Shown piece after piece: positions 25,992 through 34,915 of a DNA stretch of 64,000 nucleotides. Both the position numbers and the translations under genes were made by a program. The stretch is from the NCBI RefSeq assembly GCF_003261575.2, contig NZ_CP036175.1, positions 5,146,001-5,210,000 on the forward strand. The letters run 5' to 3'. Under the pieces are notes generated by a model. The model was not told where the DNA came from, did no database searches, and worked only from the letters and a program-made list of their open reading frames with translations. Origin of the DNA: Klebsiella huaxiensis (GTDB taxonomy: Bacteria > Pseudomonadota > Gammaproteobacteria > Enterobacterales > Enterobacteriaceae). Position 1 is the first letter of the stretch, and each line of letters begins with the position of its first letter.

Positions 25992-27014
25992 CTAAAAATG
26001 AATGACGCCTTTGATCAGCTGACGATTGTTAATCACTTCGCTTTCATAGATTTCAGCCAACGATTTGAAATCGTAACGGTGGGTCAGCATCATCCTGGCG
26101 GTCACTTTCCCCTCAGCCATCAGCCGCCCGACTTTGGCAAAATCCTCTTCCGTCGCATTGCGACTGCCCATCATGGTTGTCTCTTTCTTATGAAACTCCG
26201 GGTCCGAGAACTGCAGTTCGCCTTTAAACAGGCCGACGAAAATAATGCTGCCGCCGTGACGGATTAAATTCACCGTGTTGTTCATCGCATGCTGATTTCC
26301 CGTCGCGTCGATCACTTTTTGCGCCAAAGAACCGCCAAACGTCTCACACAACTGGTCGATAAACTGCGGATCGGAAGGGTCGAGTGTGGTCAGGCCAAGA
26401 TGCTGCGCCACATGATCGCGCCGCGCCGGGCTGGTATCCGCTACCACGACCTGCGCCCCATCGGCTTTGGCGATTGCCGCCGCGCCCAGGCCAATCGGTC
26501 CCGCGCCGACCACCAGCACCTGCTCTCCCGGCTGGATATTTGCGCGACGCACCGCGTGGGCGCTAATGGCGAACGGCTCAATCAGCGCCACCGCCTCAGG
26601 ATCGACGTCATCCACCACCAACAAATTCTTCACCGGCACGCTGAGATACTCGCTAAATCCGCCGTCGCGATGCACGCCGATGACCGAAATCTTCTCACAG
26701 CAGTTTGTCCGCCCGCTCAGGCAGGCCGGACACTGACGACAGGCCACGTAAGGAATAACCGCAACCTGCTGGCCGCTCTTCAGATTAAGAATATTTTTAC
26801 CGAGACCAATAATCTCGCCACATATTTCATGGCCGAGTACTCGCGGGTAGCTAAAAAAAGGTTGATTACCGCCCCATGCATGAATATCTGTCCCACAAAT
26901 CCCCACCGCCTTTATTTTAATCAGAACTTCATCATCGCCAGGAATAGGTATCTGGCGTTTTTCCCAGCTAAGTTTTTTGGGTTCCTGACACACTAATGCA
27001 TTCATCGACGTCAT
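25992..27014 (-). CDS. lgoD: L-galactonate 5-dehydrogenase
   Basis: LgoD (YjjN) oxidises L-galactonate to D-tagaturonate with NAD. It is a zinc-type medium-chain dehydrogenase. Catalytic zinc ligands are in GICGTDIHAWGG and GHEICGE, and the structural zinc cysteines are in CRQCPACLSGRTNCC. The nucleotide-binding motif VVGAGPIGLGAAAIAKADGA lies near residue 165. The ATG at 27014 has GGAGG at good spacing and gives 340 residues, the E. coli length. An upstream extension has no ribosome-binding site. It is divergent from lgoR, with a probable operator between them. Confidence 0.95.
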   Translation of the reverse strand: MTSMNALVCQEPKKLSWEKRQIPIPGDDEVLIKIKAVGICGTDIHAWGGNQPFFSYPRVLGHEICGEIIGLGKNILNLKSGQQVAVIPYVACRQCPACLSGRTNCCEKISVIGVHRDGGFSEYLSVPVKNLLVVDDVDPEAVALIEPFAISAHAVRRANIQPGEQVLVVGAGPIGLGAAAIAKADGAQVVVADTSPARRDHVAQHLGLTTLDPSDPQFIDQLCETFGGSLAQKVIDATGNQHAMNNTVNLIRHGGSIIFVGLFKGELQFSDPEFHKKETTMMGSRNATEEDFAKVGRLMAEGKVTARMMLTHRYDFKSLAEIYESEVINNRQLIKGVIHF

Positions 27015-27104
27015 AATTATTGCCTCCGTATTTGTTGGCTTAGATATCGATGAAAAAAACAATCCAGGATAAAGTCATTGCCAAAATTGTGAAACCTCGC
27101 GCAC

Positions 27105-27127
27105 AAAACCGTTTTAAATCCGGTTTT
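27105..27127. promoter_or_regulatory. Inverted repeat between lgoD and lgoR, candidate LgoR operator
   Basis: AAAACCG and CGGTTTT are exact inverted repeats separated by nine A+T-rich bases, 28 bp before the lgoR start and 91 bp before lgoD. The position in a divergent regulator/enzyme promoter and the two-fold symmetry suit a dimeric GntR-family repressor. The assignment to LgoR is inference. Confidence 0.55.
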
Positions 27128-27155
27128 AATATCTAAAAAAACAGGGAGTCTATGT

Positions 27156-28070
27156 ATGAGCCGTTCACAAAACCTTCGTCATAACGTGATTAACCAGGTC
27201 ATTAACGATATGGCGCGCGGCTTTATCCCCTCGCCGCTGCCTTCGCAAAGCGCGCTGGCGGAGATGTACAACATCAGCCGCACCACCGTGCGCCATATCC
27301 TCAGCCACTTATGCGAGCGCGGCGTGCTGAGCCAGGTCAATCAGGATTACCTGATCCTCCGCCTGCCCGAAGTGCAGGACGGCTTCGATGGTTCCAGCGC
27401 CTCACTCGCCGAACAGAACCGCCTCTTCGAGCAGGCATTTTTCACCATGATCAATCAGCGCCAGCTGCGCGCCGGAGAGATGTTTTCCGAGCTACAGCTG
27501 GCGCGGGCCGCGGGCGTCAGCCCGGTGGTGGTCAGAGAGTTTTTGTTGAAATTCAGCCGCTACAACCTGATTGAAAGCGAAAAGCGCGGCCAGTGGAATA
27601 TGAAGAAGTTTGAGCAATCCTGGGCGGAACAGCTGTTCGAGCTGCGCGAAATGCTGGAAACCCACGCGCTCCAGCACTTCCTCAACCTGCCGGATAACGA
27701 TGCCCGCTGGCTACAGGCGAAAACCCTACTTGAGCGCCATCGGGCGCTGCGGGACAGCATCGGCGACAGCTTTCGCATGTTCTCACAGCTCGATCGAGAT
27801 TTTCACACGCTACTGCTTTCCGCTGCTGACAATATATTTTTTAATCAATCACTTGAAATCATTTCCGTTATCTTCCACTTCCACTACCAGTGGGATGAGA
27901 GCGATCTTAAGCAGCGCAATATCATCGCCATTGATGAACATATGACTATCCTGAGCGCGCTCATCTGCCGCAGTGACCTGGACGCCAATCTGGCGCTACG
28001 TAACCACCTGAACTCCGCGAAACAATCAATGATTAACTCCCTTAAGCAGAATGAGTCTCTGCTTTATTAA
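27156..28070 (+). CDS. lgoR: GntR-family regulator of L-galactonate use
   Basis: LgoR (YjjM) is a FadR/GntR-type transcription factor controlling L-galactonate catabolism. The 304 residues match the E. coli length. The N-terminal winged helix has PSQSALAEMYNISRTTVRHILSHLCERGVLS only as its core (about residues 25-55). The C-terminal part is an all-helical effector domain, with a second HTH-like stretch LQLARAAGVSPVVVREFLLKF around residues 110-130. It is divergent from lgoD and followed by lgoT after 179 bp in which I see no further site. Confidence 0.93.
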   Translation: MSRSQNLRHNVINQVINDMARGFIPSPLPSQSALAEMYNISRTTVRHILSHLCERGVLSQVNQDYLILRLPEVQDGFDGSSASLAEQNRLFEQAFFTMINQRQLRAGEMFSELQLARAAGVSPVVVREFLLKFSRYNLIESEKRGQWNMKKFEQSWAEQLFELREMLETHALQHFLNLPDNDARWLQAKTLLERHRALRDSIGDSFRMFSQLDRDFHTLLLSAADNIFFNQSLEIISVIFHFHYQWDESDLKQRNIIAIDEHMTILSALICRSDLDANLALRNHLNSAKQSMINSLKQNESLLY

Positions 28071-28249
28071 GTACCGATTAAAAACAGAAAATGATTATCA
28101 GCAGCACAAATCTAAAAACGTAATCCAGCGCGATAAAAAAGGTTATTTATGCTGAAAACAAGTCGACTTACTTTACTGTGAAATATGTGGGTGGTGTTTA
28201 AACCATTCGATGTCACTTGTCGTTCAAATAGAATAGCCAGGAGTCAGGC

Positions 28250-29611
28250 GTGGAACAAAGAAATATAACCATCGACCCGCAGACAACCTTTGAAAAAGGG
28301 AAAGCGGAGACGATTTCAGTTCCGTTAGATAATACATTACAGCGTAGCGCTCGGATTAAAAAAATTCAAACCACGGCAATGATCCTGCTATTTCTGGCGG
28401 CGGTCATTAACTACCTCGACAGAAGTTCATTATCCGTCGCTAACTTAACCATCCGCGAGGAGTTAGGGCTCAGCGCCACCGAAATCGGCGCGCTGCTGTC
28501 GGTTTTCTCACTGGCCTACGGTATCGCACAGCTCCCCTGCGGGCCGCTGCTGGACCGCAAAGGTCCACGCATCATGCTGGGGCTGGGGATGTTTTTCTGG
28601 TCGCTGTTTCAGGCGGTCTCGGGGATGGTGCACAGTTTTACCCAGTTCGTCCTGGTGCGCATCGGCATGGGTATCGGCGAAGCGCCGATGAACCCTTGCG
28701 GCGTCAAGGTGATCAACGACTGGTTTAACATTAAAGAGCGCGGCCGTCCGATGGGCTTCTTTAACGCCGCCTCAACCATTGGCGTCGCCATCAGCCCGCC
28801 GATCCTTGCCGCGATGATGCTCGTAATGGGCTGGCGCGGGATGTTTATTACCATCGGTGTGCTGGGGATTTTCGTCGCTATCGGCTGGTATATGCTCTAT
28901 CGCAACCGGGAAGATATCAAGCTCACCGCCGATGAGCAGGCCTACCTGAATGCCGGAAGCGTCAACGTTCGCCGTGACCCACTAAGCTTTGCCGAATGGC
29001 GCAGCCTGTTCAAAAACAAGACCATGTGGGGAATGATGCTCGGCTTCAGCGGCATCAACTATACCGCGTGGCTGTATCTGGCCTGGCTGCCGGGCTATCT
29101 GCAAACGGCGTATAACCTCGATCTGAAAAGTACCGGATTTATGGCCGCCATCCCGTTCCTGTTCGGTGCCGCAGGCATGTTAATTAACGGCTACGTCACC
29201 GACTGGCTGGTCAGAGGCGGTATGGCGCCAATTAAGAGCCGCAAAATTTGCATCATTGCCGGTATGTTCTGCTCTGCGGCCTTTACCCTTGTTGTACCGC
29301 AGGCGACCACCTCAATCGTCGCGGTGCTGTTAATCGGTATGGCGTTGTTCTGTATTCACTTTGCCGGAACCTCCTGCTGGGGGTTGATTCACGTCGCGGT
29401 AGCTTCACGAATGACCGCTTCCGTCGGCAGCATCCAGAACTTCGCCAGCTTTATCTGCGCATCATTCGCGCCGGTAGTGACCGGGTTTATCGTCGATACC
29501 ACCCACTCATTCCAGCTGGCGCTGATTATCTGCGGCTGCGTCACCGCCCTCGGCGCGCTGGCCTATATTTTCCTGGTTCGCCAGCCGATTAGCGACCCGC
29601 GTAACGGCTAA
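28250..29611 (+). CDS. lgoT: L-galactonate transporter (MFS)
   Basis: LgoT (YjjL) is a major-facilitator importer of the anion:cation symporter family that brings L-galactonate into the cell. The 453 residues have twelve membrane segments. A cytoplasmic N-terminal tail of about 40 residues precedes the motif NYLDRSSLSVANLTIREELGLS, and the MFS loop motif GPLLDRKGPRIML follows helix 2. It matches E. coli YjjL over its length. The start at 28250 is an ATG-equivalent GTG/ATG reading giving MEQRNITID, preceded by CCAGGAG. It converges on an acetyltransferase gene. Confidence 0.93.
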   Translation: MEQRNITIDPQTTFEKGKAETISVPLDNTLQRSARIKKIQTTAMILLFLAAVINYLDRSSLSVANLTIREELGLSATEIGALLSVFSLAYGIAQLPCGPLLDRKGPRIMLGLGMFFWSLFQAVSGMVHSFTQFVLVRIGMGIGEAPMNPCGVKVINDWFNIKERGRPMGFFNAASTIGVAISPPILAAMMLVMGWRGMFITIGVLGIFVAIGWYMLYRNREDIKLTADEQAYLNAGSVNVRRDPLSFAEWRSLFKNKTMWGMMLGFSGINYTAWLYLAWLPGYLQTAYNLDLKSTGFMAAIPFLFGAAGMLINGYVTDWLVRGGMAPIKSRKICIIAGMFCSAAFTLVVPQATTSIVAVLLIGMALFCIHFAGTSCWGLIHVAVASRMTASVGSIQNFASFICASFAPVVTGFIVDTTHSFQLALIICGCVTALGALAYIFLVRQPISDPRNG

Positions 29612-29618
29612 ACCTTAC

Positions 29619-29638
29619 CGCCCTGTTACGGCAGGGCG
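29619..29638. terminator. Hairpin at the convergent ends of lgoT and the acetyltransferase gene
   Basis: CGCCCTG and CAGGGCG form a 7-bp stem with a 6-nt loop, 8 bp after the lgoT stop and overlapping the last codons of the opposite gene. It is followed by only a short T-stretch, so terminator function is moderately likely. Confidence 0.5.
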
Positions 29639-30450
29639 TTAAATTCCACGCTCATCTCATACTGCTTTAAGGCCAACGGCGCATAGCCTGCGGCTTTAAA
29701 CAGCGGAGTAAAGGTTTCCGGGATGGTCACCGACGTGCCGAGCCCCGGAAACTGGCGGGCAAGAGCAATCAGCATTTCCCGTCCCAGCCCGCGCCCGCGG
29801 GCGGCGGGTTCAACCCATAAAAACTGGAGCTGCGGCCTGCTGGTTAACGTCGCCAGTACGGCAAAGGCCTGCTGATTGAGGGTGAACGCCCGGCATGGCA
29901 GGGTGCTGAAAGTGAGCGGGTCCATCAGCCACGGCAGCTGGCCGTTGACCTCGGCACCGGCCCTGCGCGTCAGGGCCAGCACATCATAATCTTGCAATAT
30001 GGATGGCTCATCGCTTCCGGCCTGTGAACTTAAATAGCCGCACAGCCCGTGTCGTACCTCGAAACCCAGCGATTGATACAGCGCCATCGCTGCGTGATTT
30101 TCGCGGATCACCTCCAGCCACATCCGCCGCACCCCCTGCTCCTGCAAAAAGGCAATCAGCGGCGTCATTAACCGACGCCCAAGCCCTTTACCGCGATACC
30201 CGGACCGCATGCCGAAAGCCGCTAGCCGAGCTTCATCGCCGCGTCGGGCAACGACGGCCATCGCTGCGGGTACATCGCCATCCAGCCAGACGCGTGAGTC
30301 CAATAGGCTCAGCCCTTCGGCGCTGAAGCGCTGGACAAAAACTTCCACCGAAAGCACGACGGGAACCAGGTAATCCTCAAAACAGTCGCTAAGGATAGTC
30401 GCCAGTTGCTCAATACTGAACTGGGTAGCCGAAACGGCGGTAAGCTCCAT
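29626..30450 (-). CDS. Two-domain GNAT N-acetyltransferase
   Basis: This 274-residue protein has two tandem GNAT folds. The first carries the acetyl-CoA loop SGYRGKGLGRRLM (about residue 83) and the motif NHAAMALYQSLGFEVRHG. The second carries PAARGRGLGREMLIALAR near residue 220 and ends with FKAAGYAPLALKQYEMS. The second domain lacks the full N-x-x-A-x-x-L-Y element, so the first is the likelier active one. The substrate is unknown. Its start is only about 30 bp from a divergent single-domain GNAT gene, so the two share a promoter region. Confidence 0.85.
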   Translation of the reverse strand: MELTAVSATQFSIEQLATILSDCFEDYLVPVVLSVEVFVQRFSAEGLSLLDSRVWLDGDVPAAMAVVARRGDEARLAAFGMRSGYRGKGLGRRLMTPLIAFLQEQGVRRMWLEVIRENHAAMALYQSLGFEVRHGLCGYLSSQAGSDEPSILQDYDVLALTRRAGAEVNGQLPWLMDPLTFSTLPCRAFTLNQQAFAVLATLTSRPQLQFLWVEPAARGRGLGREMLIALARQFPGLGTSVTIPETFTPLFKAAGYAPLALKQYEMSVEFNALP

Positions 30451-30482
30451 ACATTTCTCCCGGAGGCTGCTATGCTGAGGTG

Positions 30483-31016
30483 ATGAAAACTACCACTATA
30501 ACCGCCGCCACCACATTACGCCTGACTCAGGAGAGCGATATCCCTCTCCTGCCCGCTATTGAGCGCTCTGCCGCCCAGGCTTTTCGCCAAATCCCAGCGC
30601 TGGCCTGGCTGGCGCAAAGCGAAGTGATAAGCGCCGATCACCATCGACTGTTTCTCGAAACGGACCACAGCCTGTTGGCCGTAGCCGATGAACAACCGAT
30701 AGGCTTTCTGCTCACCGAACCGCTGGATGATGCGCTGTTTATCGTCGAAATTGCCGTCCATCAGGCGTGGCAAGGGCGAGGCATTGGCCGCATGATGCTG
30801 GAGCAGGTGATTGAGAATGCCCGAAGAGCGGCATATCCGGCGGTCACGCTCACCACCTTTCGCGAAGTGCCGTGGAATGCGCCGTTTTATACCCGTCTGG
30901 GCTTTTCGATACTGGACGAGTTGACGCTGCCGTCGGGACTGGCGGCAAAAAGGGAGCTGGAAACAGAACATGGCCTGCCAGCGGAAACGCGCTGCACCAT
31001 GCGCCTTGCGCTGTGA
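30483..31016 (+). CDS. GNAT N-acetyltransferase
   Basis: This is a single GNAT domain of 177 residues. The acetyl-CoA loop is HQAWQGRGIGRMMLEQV (about residue 98) and the C-terminal motif is VPWNAPFYTRLGFSILDE. An N-terminal IPLLPAIERSAAQAFR helix is typical of this subfamily. I use the ATG at 30483; a GTG directly before it is in frame. CTGAGG lies very close to the start, so initiation may be inefficient. The substrate is not predictable from sequence. It is divergent from the two-domain GNAT gene and 70 bp upstream of the RpiR gene. Confidence 0.83.
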   Translation: MKTTTITAATTLRLTQESDIPLLPAIERSAAQAFRQIPALAWLAQSEVISADHHRLFLETDHSLLAVADEQPIGFLLTEPLDDALFIVEIAVHQAWQGRGIGRMMLEQVIENARRAAYPAVTLTTFREVPWNAPFYTRLGFSILDELTLPSGLAAKRELETEHGLPAETRCTMRLAL

Positions 31017-31086
31017 CCTCTGGCGCTGCTTTCATCGTCTGAATATGGTACAAAGTATCATTCAAAACTTACCCGCTGATACCCGT

Positions 31087-31950
31087 ATGTCCTGGTCAAT
31101 CGATATCATTTCCTGCATTACCGATCGCTTTGTTGAACTGACGGCGACCGAAAAGCGCATCGCGCAGTTTATTCTCGATGATGTCGCGGCGGCAGCGGAA
31201 CTGCCTATCGCCGAGATGGCGCGGCTGACCAACACCAGCCAGGCCTCGGTCACACGCTTTGCGCGGGCGCTGGGCTGCAAAGATGTTCGCGAACTGAAGA
31301 TGAAGCTGGCGCAATCTCTGGCGGTCGGGCAGCGCTTTATTCTCGATGTCCCGGACCTCGAAGGCGTGCAGGGGATCTATGAGTCGATCATCGGCGTGCT
31401 GGAAACCAACCGCCGGGCGCTGGATATCGAGGCGCTGAAGCGCGCAGTTAGCTGGCTGAGCGATGCGCGACAGATTCTGGCCCTCGGCATGGGCGGCGGC
31501 TCCACCATCTGTGCCCAGGAGATTCAGTATCGTCTGTTTCGCCTTGGCCTGCCGGTAGTCAGCCAGAACGACGGCCTGCTGGTGCGCATGATGAGCTCGG
31601 CGGTGACGCCAAAGGATGTGGTTATCGTGCTGTCATTAGGCGGCTATACCCAGGAAATTATTGAAAGCGCGGCGATTGCCAGCCAGTACAGTGCGAAGGT
31701 GATCGCGATTACCCCTGCCGGAACGCCGCTGGCGGAGCAGGCAGATCTGGTGCTACCGCTGCTGGTGCGCGAAAACGACTATATCTTCAAGCCCAGCACC
31801 TCACGCTATGCGATGCTGGCGATGGTTGATGTGCTGGCCACCGAACTGGCGATGGCCAACAAAACCCAGGCAAAAGGCCGACTGCGGCGTATTAAGCTGG
31901 CGCTCGACAGCCACCGCGGCGGCGTCGACCGTCAGCCGCTGGGCGATTAG
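31087..31950 (+). CDS. MurR/RpiR-family regulator of the amino-sugar-acid cluster
   Basis: RpiR-type regulators bind a sugar phosphate through an SIS domain. Residues 1-75 form the HTH_6 DNA-binding domain (ELTATEKRIAQFILDD, then ARLTNTSQASVTRFARALG). Residues 120-250 form the SIS domain with ALGMGGGSTICAQEIQ and VLSLGGYTQE. The ATG at 31087 gives 287 residues, the usual length. An earlier ATG at 31045 would add 14 residues and neither has a strong ribosome-binding site. The stop overlaps the stop of the convergent aldolase gene by 3-4 bp. By analogy with HexR, which binds KDPG, it may sense KDPGal; that is inference. Confidence 0.87.
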   Translation: MSWSIDIISCITDRFVELTATEKRIAQFILDDVAAAAELPIAEMARLTNTSQASVTRFARALGCKDVRELKMKLAQSLAVGQRFILDVPDLEGVQGIYESIIGVLETNRRALDIEALKRAVSWLSDARQILALGMGGGSTICAQEIQYRLFRLGLPVVSQNDGLLVRMMSSAVTPKDVVIVLSLGGYTQEIIESAAIASQYSAKVIAITPAGTPLAEQADLVLPLLVRENDYIFKPSTSRYAMLAMVDVLATELAMANKTQAKGRLRRIKLALDSHRGGVDRQPLGD

Positions 31951-32546
31951 CCTTTACTTGCGGAGATAAACCTCCCTGCCTGCTGGCGGGTGCGTTCCAC
32001 CATTTGTCCGGCGCGATAAAGATCGCTGCCCAATCCGGCTCCGGCACACCCGGCCTGCACCCAGGTCGTCAGATTCTCCGGCGTCACGCCGCCTACCGCC
32101 AGCACCGGCACTTCCGGCGGCAGCACCGCTTTCAGCGCGCGAATATAGTCCGGGCCAAAAGCGGAAGAGGGGAAAATCTTCAGCCACTGCGCCCCGGCAT
32201 CCAGCGCGCTAAACGCCTCCGTCGCCGTTGCGCACCCGGCGCAGACCAGCATCCCGCGAGCCACCGCCTGGCGGATAACCGCAGGCTGGGTATTCGGCGT
32301 GACAATAAGCTTCGCCCCGGCGTCGGCGAGAAAATCGACCTGCTCAACCTTCAGTACCGTTCCCGCACCAATCACCGCCTGCTCGCCAAACTGCGCCACC
32401 ATCTGCGCAATACTCTGCTGCCAGTTCGGTGAATTGAGCGGGATTTCAATATAGCGAAACCCTGCGCCGATCAGCGTATCAATATGCTCTGCCGCTTCTG
32501 CGGGGCGAATGCCGCGCAAAATCGCCACCAGTTTAAGCTTGTCCAT
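31947..32546 (-). CDS. 2-dehydro-3-deoxy-6-phosphogalactonate aldolase (DgoA-like)
   Basis: The enzyme cleaves KDPGal to pyruvate and glyceraldehyde 3-phosphate. The 199 residues are a class I KDPG/KDPGal aldolase barrel that matches E. coli DgoA closely: LVAILRGIRPAEA, FRYIEIPLNSPNWQQSI, IGAGTVLKVEQVD and VTPNTQPAVI. The Schiff-base lysine is in WLKIFPSSAFGPDYI, and the C-terminal phosphate site is GAGLGSDLYRAGQ. The N-terminal part overlaps dgoK by 14 bp. It is the last gene of the minus-strand operon. It lacks a linked galactonate dehydratase, so it probably serves the amino-sugar-acid route. Confidence 0.92.
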   Translation of the reverse strand: MDKLKLVAILRGIRPAEAAEHIDTLIGAGFRYIEIPLNSPNWQQSIAQMVAQFGEQAVIGAGTVLKVEQVDFLADAGAKLIVTPNTQPAVIRQAVARGMLVCAGCATATEAFSALDAGAQWLKIFPSSAFGPDYIRALKAVLPPEVPVLAVGGVTPENLTTWVQAGCAGAGLGSDLYRAGQMVERTRQQAGRFISASKG

Positions 32547-33405
32547 TCATTATCCTCGCCATGCCGCTCAGCAATGCCTCATCGCCGCTACAGCTGTTGA
32601 CCGTCATCCCGCACGCCATCATCACCCGACGATAGCGGGCATTTAGCGCCGGGTCCCCCACCAGGGTGACGGTTGATGCTCGGTAACGCTGACCCAGAAT
32701 TGCGACCTCAGCGCCAATCAGCAGCCCGGAGAGGTAGTCGCTGACCGATGTCGCCGCCAGCGCCCCCAAAACCCGCGCCGCTCTGGCAACAAACAGTTCG
32801 CTAATTAACGAGGGCTGCGCCAGCCCCTTTTCCAGTCCAAGTTCAAAAGCGGCGTCGTCCGGCAACTGGGCCGTAAGCCCCTTGCCGAGCAGCGATTGCG
32901 TCATCAGCAGATGATGCAACTCGCCGGTCATCGCGGTAGCAAAGTGGCGCACCACGCCGCGCTCTGCTTGCACCCATTTACAGTGGGTGCCCGGCATCAC
33001 GTAGCACTCCGCCGGGGCCAGTTGCCACGCGCCCAGCAGCTGAGTCTCTTCCCCGCGCATCACGTTGTACTCCCCGGCCTGTTCAATCTTGAGGCCGGGA
33101 ATAATCCACACGCCTTCGGCAACGGCAAACAACTGTTGCCCTGGGGCATCAATCGCCGCCGGACAAGGCAAGTACGGCACCGATTGCCAGCCCGCGTCGC
33201 TGCCGATCATCCCAGCCATCAGTACCGGAAGCTTCTCCGGGCCGCGCCAGGGAGCCAGGTGTTGCTGGAATACCTCCTCAGGCAACTGACCGTTGAGGCG
33301 AGTCACGCCCAGCGGCAGCTGCTTCGTCTCGACGCACTGGCCGTTGCGAATCAACCAGCCGCGCAGCTGGGTGGAGCCCCAGTCGACGGCAATGTAATCA
33401 TTCAT
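32533..33405 (-). CDS. 2-dehydro-3-deoxygalactonokinase (DgoK-like)
   Basis: The kinase phosphorylates 2-keto-3-deoxygalactonate (KDGal) at C6 with ATP. The 290 residues belong to the DgoK family of the ASKHA fold, with the phosphate-1 loop IAVDWGSTQLRGWLI at the N-terminus. MAGMIGSDAGWQSVPYLPCP, GEETQLLGAW and MPGTHCKWVQ are family-specific. It overlaps the symporter gene by 4 bp upstream and the aldolase gene by 14 bp downstream, so the three are translationally coupled. Confidence 0.92.
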   Translation of the reverse strand: MNDYIAVDWGSTQLRGWLIRNGQCVETKQLPLGVTRLNGQLPEEVFQQHLAPWRGPEKLPVLMAGMIGSDAGWQSVPYLPCPAAIDAPGQQLFAVAEGVWIIPGLKIEQAGEYNVMRGEETQLLGAWQLAPAECYVMPGTHCKWVQAERGVVRHFATAMTGELHHLLMTQSLLGKGLTAQLPDDAAFELGLEKGLAQPSLISELFVARAARVLGALAATSVSDYLSGLLIGAEVAILGQRYRASTVTLVGDPALNARYRRVMMACGMTVNSCSGDEALLSGMARIMNGQA

Positions 33406-34889
33406 TGCGCCTCTCCTGAAGTCTGAACCGCAGCCGTCTTCACCGGAATAGCCTGGCCTTCCCGCTCCTGGGTAATCATTTCCAGCGCTTGCTGACGGCT
33501 GATTTTGCTCGCTGGCGTCATCAGGGTCACAAACACGGAGGAGATAAGGCTACCGAGAACCGAGGGAATGCACGGATTTCCCCAATACGCCAGCCAGTCA
33601 GCCTTAACCAGAATGACTATCGAAACCAGCATGCCGCTGAGCAGCGCCGTTAGCGCCCCCTGCCAGTTAAACCGCAGCCAGAAGTGACCAAGAATCGAGC
33701 AGACGAACAGGCCGGACATCAGCATTGAGATCATTTTGGTGATATAGCTGATGATATCGTTGGACGTCAGGGCGAAGATCATCGCCAGGCCAATAACGAA
33801 CGCCAGCATCCAGCGCGACAGCATAATAGCTTTATCTGCCGGGGGCATTTTCCCGGTCGCCAGGGTATAGACATCGCGCATCATGATGGCGACGGCGGCT
33901 ATCGCATCGGAACTCGCCGACGACATGGTGGCGGAAAGACCCGCAATCAGCACCACCAGCCCCAGAATCGCCGGTAAAAAGCTGGTAGCGAACAGGAAGG
34001 CGTAGTTACTGTTGGCCAGATGCGGGTTCATCGTCCATGCCGCCATGCCAATAATCGCCGGCAGCACAGAGAAAAACAGGTACAGCACGCCGGTATAAAC
34101 AAACGAGCGTCGCACCGAAGAGACATCTTTACCCGAGTAGATTCGTTGACGATAGGATGGCGTCGCCAGCACCCCGACGCAAATCACCATTGCCAGCGAT
34201 AAGGCCGGAATAGTGCCCAGCTTATCAATCGCAAACAGACTCATAGCCTTCGGGTCCATGGCCTGGACAATCGCGTCCCAGCCGCCCACGTGCACCACGG
34301 CCAGAATCGCCATCAGAATAAAGCCGAAGAACAGAATTAATGCCTGAATGGTATCCGTCCATACCACCGCAGAATAACCGCCGATAATCACATAAATCGC
34401 GAAAGCTAATGAAATAATCACCTTCGCCAGCGTCAGGTTTATCCCCGTCGCCCATGACAAATACATACTGCCGCCAAGAATATGCGCCCCGAGCCAGCCA
34501 ATTGAGGCAATAAATATCATGATCCCAACGATATTTTTAATTAAATGGCTGCCCCCGGTATAATAAGAAAGCTCCTCGCTCATGGTCATAAAGCGGAGTT
34601 TACGTACCGGCGCAAACAGCCAGGCCACCAGTAAAATACCGATTGCCCCACCTACGCCATACAGCATCCCGGCCCAGCCGTTGCTATAGCCGAAGCCTAC
34701 CGCGCCCATGCTTGAGCCGGTACCCACCATGGTCGCCACGGTCGATCCCAGGGTCAGAAACAGCGGTAAGGAACGACCGCCCAGTAAAAAATCATCACCG
34801 CTTTTTTGATTACGCGAAACATACCAGCCAAGCCAAATCATCGCCAACGCGTAAATAATAAAGCCGACTAAAAAGATATGACTATTCAT
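33402..34889 (-). CDS. Sodium:solute symporter (SSS family)
   Basis: This is a sodium-coupled importer of 495 residues with about 13 membrane segments. It has the SSS signature region GRSLPLFLTLGSTVATMVGTGS in the first third and GLSATMSSASSDAIAAVAIMMRDVY in helix 8, where sodium is bound. The start at 34889 follows AGGATG. It heads the symporter-kinase-aldolase unit, whose genes overlap. Upstream, an ERIC element and a hairpin separate it from ridA. The substrate is inferred from context: an N-acylated D-amino acid or 2-amino-2-deoxy sugar acid. Confidence 0.87.
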   Translation of the reverse strand: MNSHIFLVGFIIYALAMIWLGWYVSRNQKSGDDFLLGGRSLPLFLTLGSTVATMVGTGSSMGAVGFGYSNGWAGMLYGVGGAIGILLVAWLFAPVRKLRFMTMSEELSYYTGGSHLIKNIVGIMIFIASIGWLGAHILGGSMYLSWATGINLTLAKVIISLAFAIYVIIGGYSAVVWTDTIQALILFFGFILMAILAVVHVGGWDAIVQAMDPKAMSLFAIDKLGTIPALSLAMVICVGVLATPSYRQRIYSGKDVSSVRRSFVYTGVLYLFFSVLPAIIGMAAWTMNPHLANSNYAFLFATSFLPAILGLVVLIAGLSATMSSASSDAIAAVAIMMRDVYTLATGKMPPADKAIMLSRWMLAFVIGLAMIFALTSNDIISYITKMISMLMSGLFVCSILGHFWLRFNWQGALTALLSGMLVSIVILVKADWLAYWGNPCIPSVLGSLISSVFVTLMTPASKISRQQALEMITQEREGQAIPVKTAAVQTSGEAQ

Positions 34890-34915
34890 CGTTCACATCC
34901 TGCCAGTTAGGGTTA

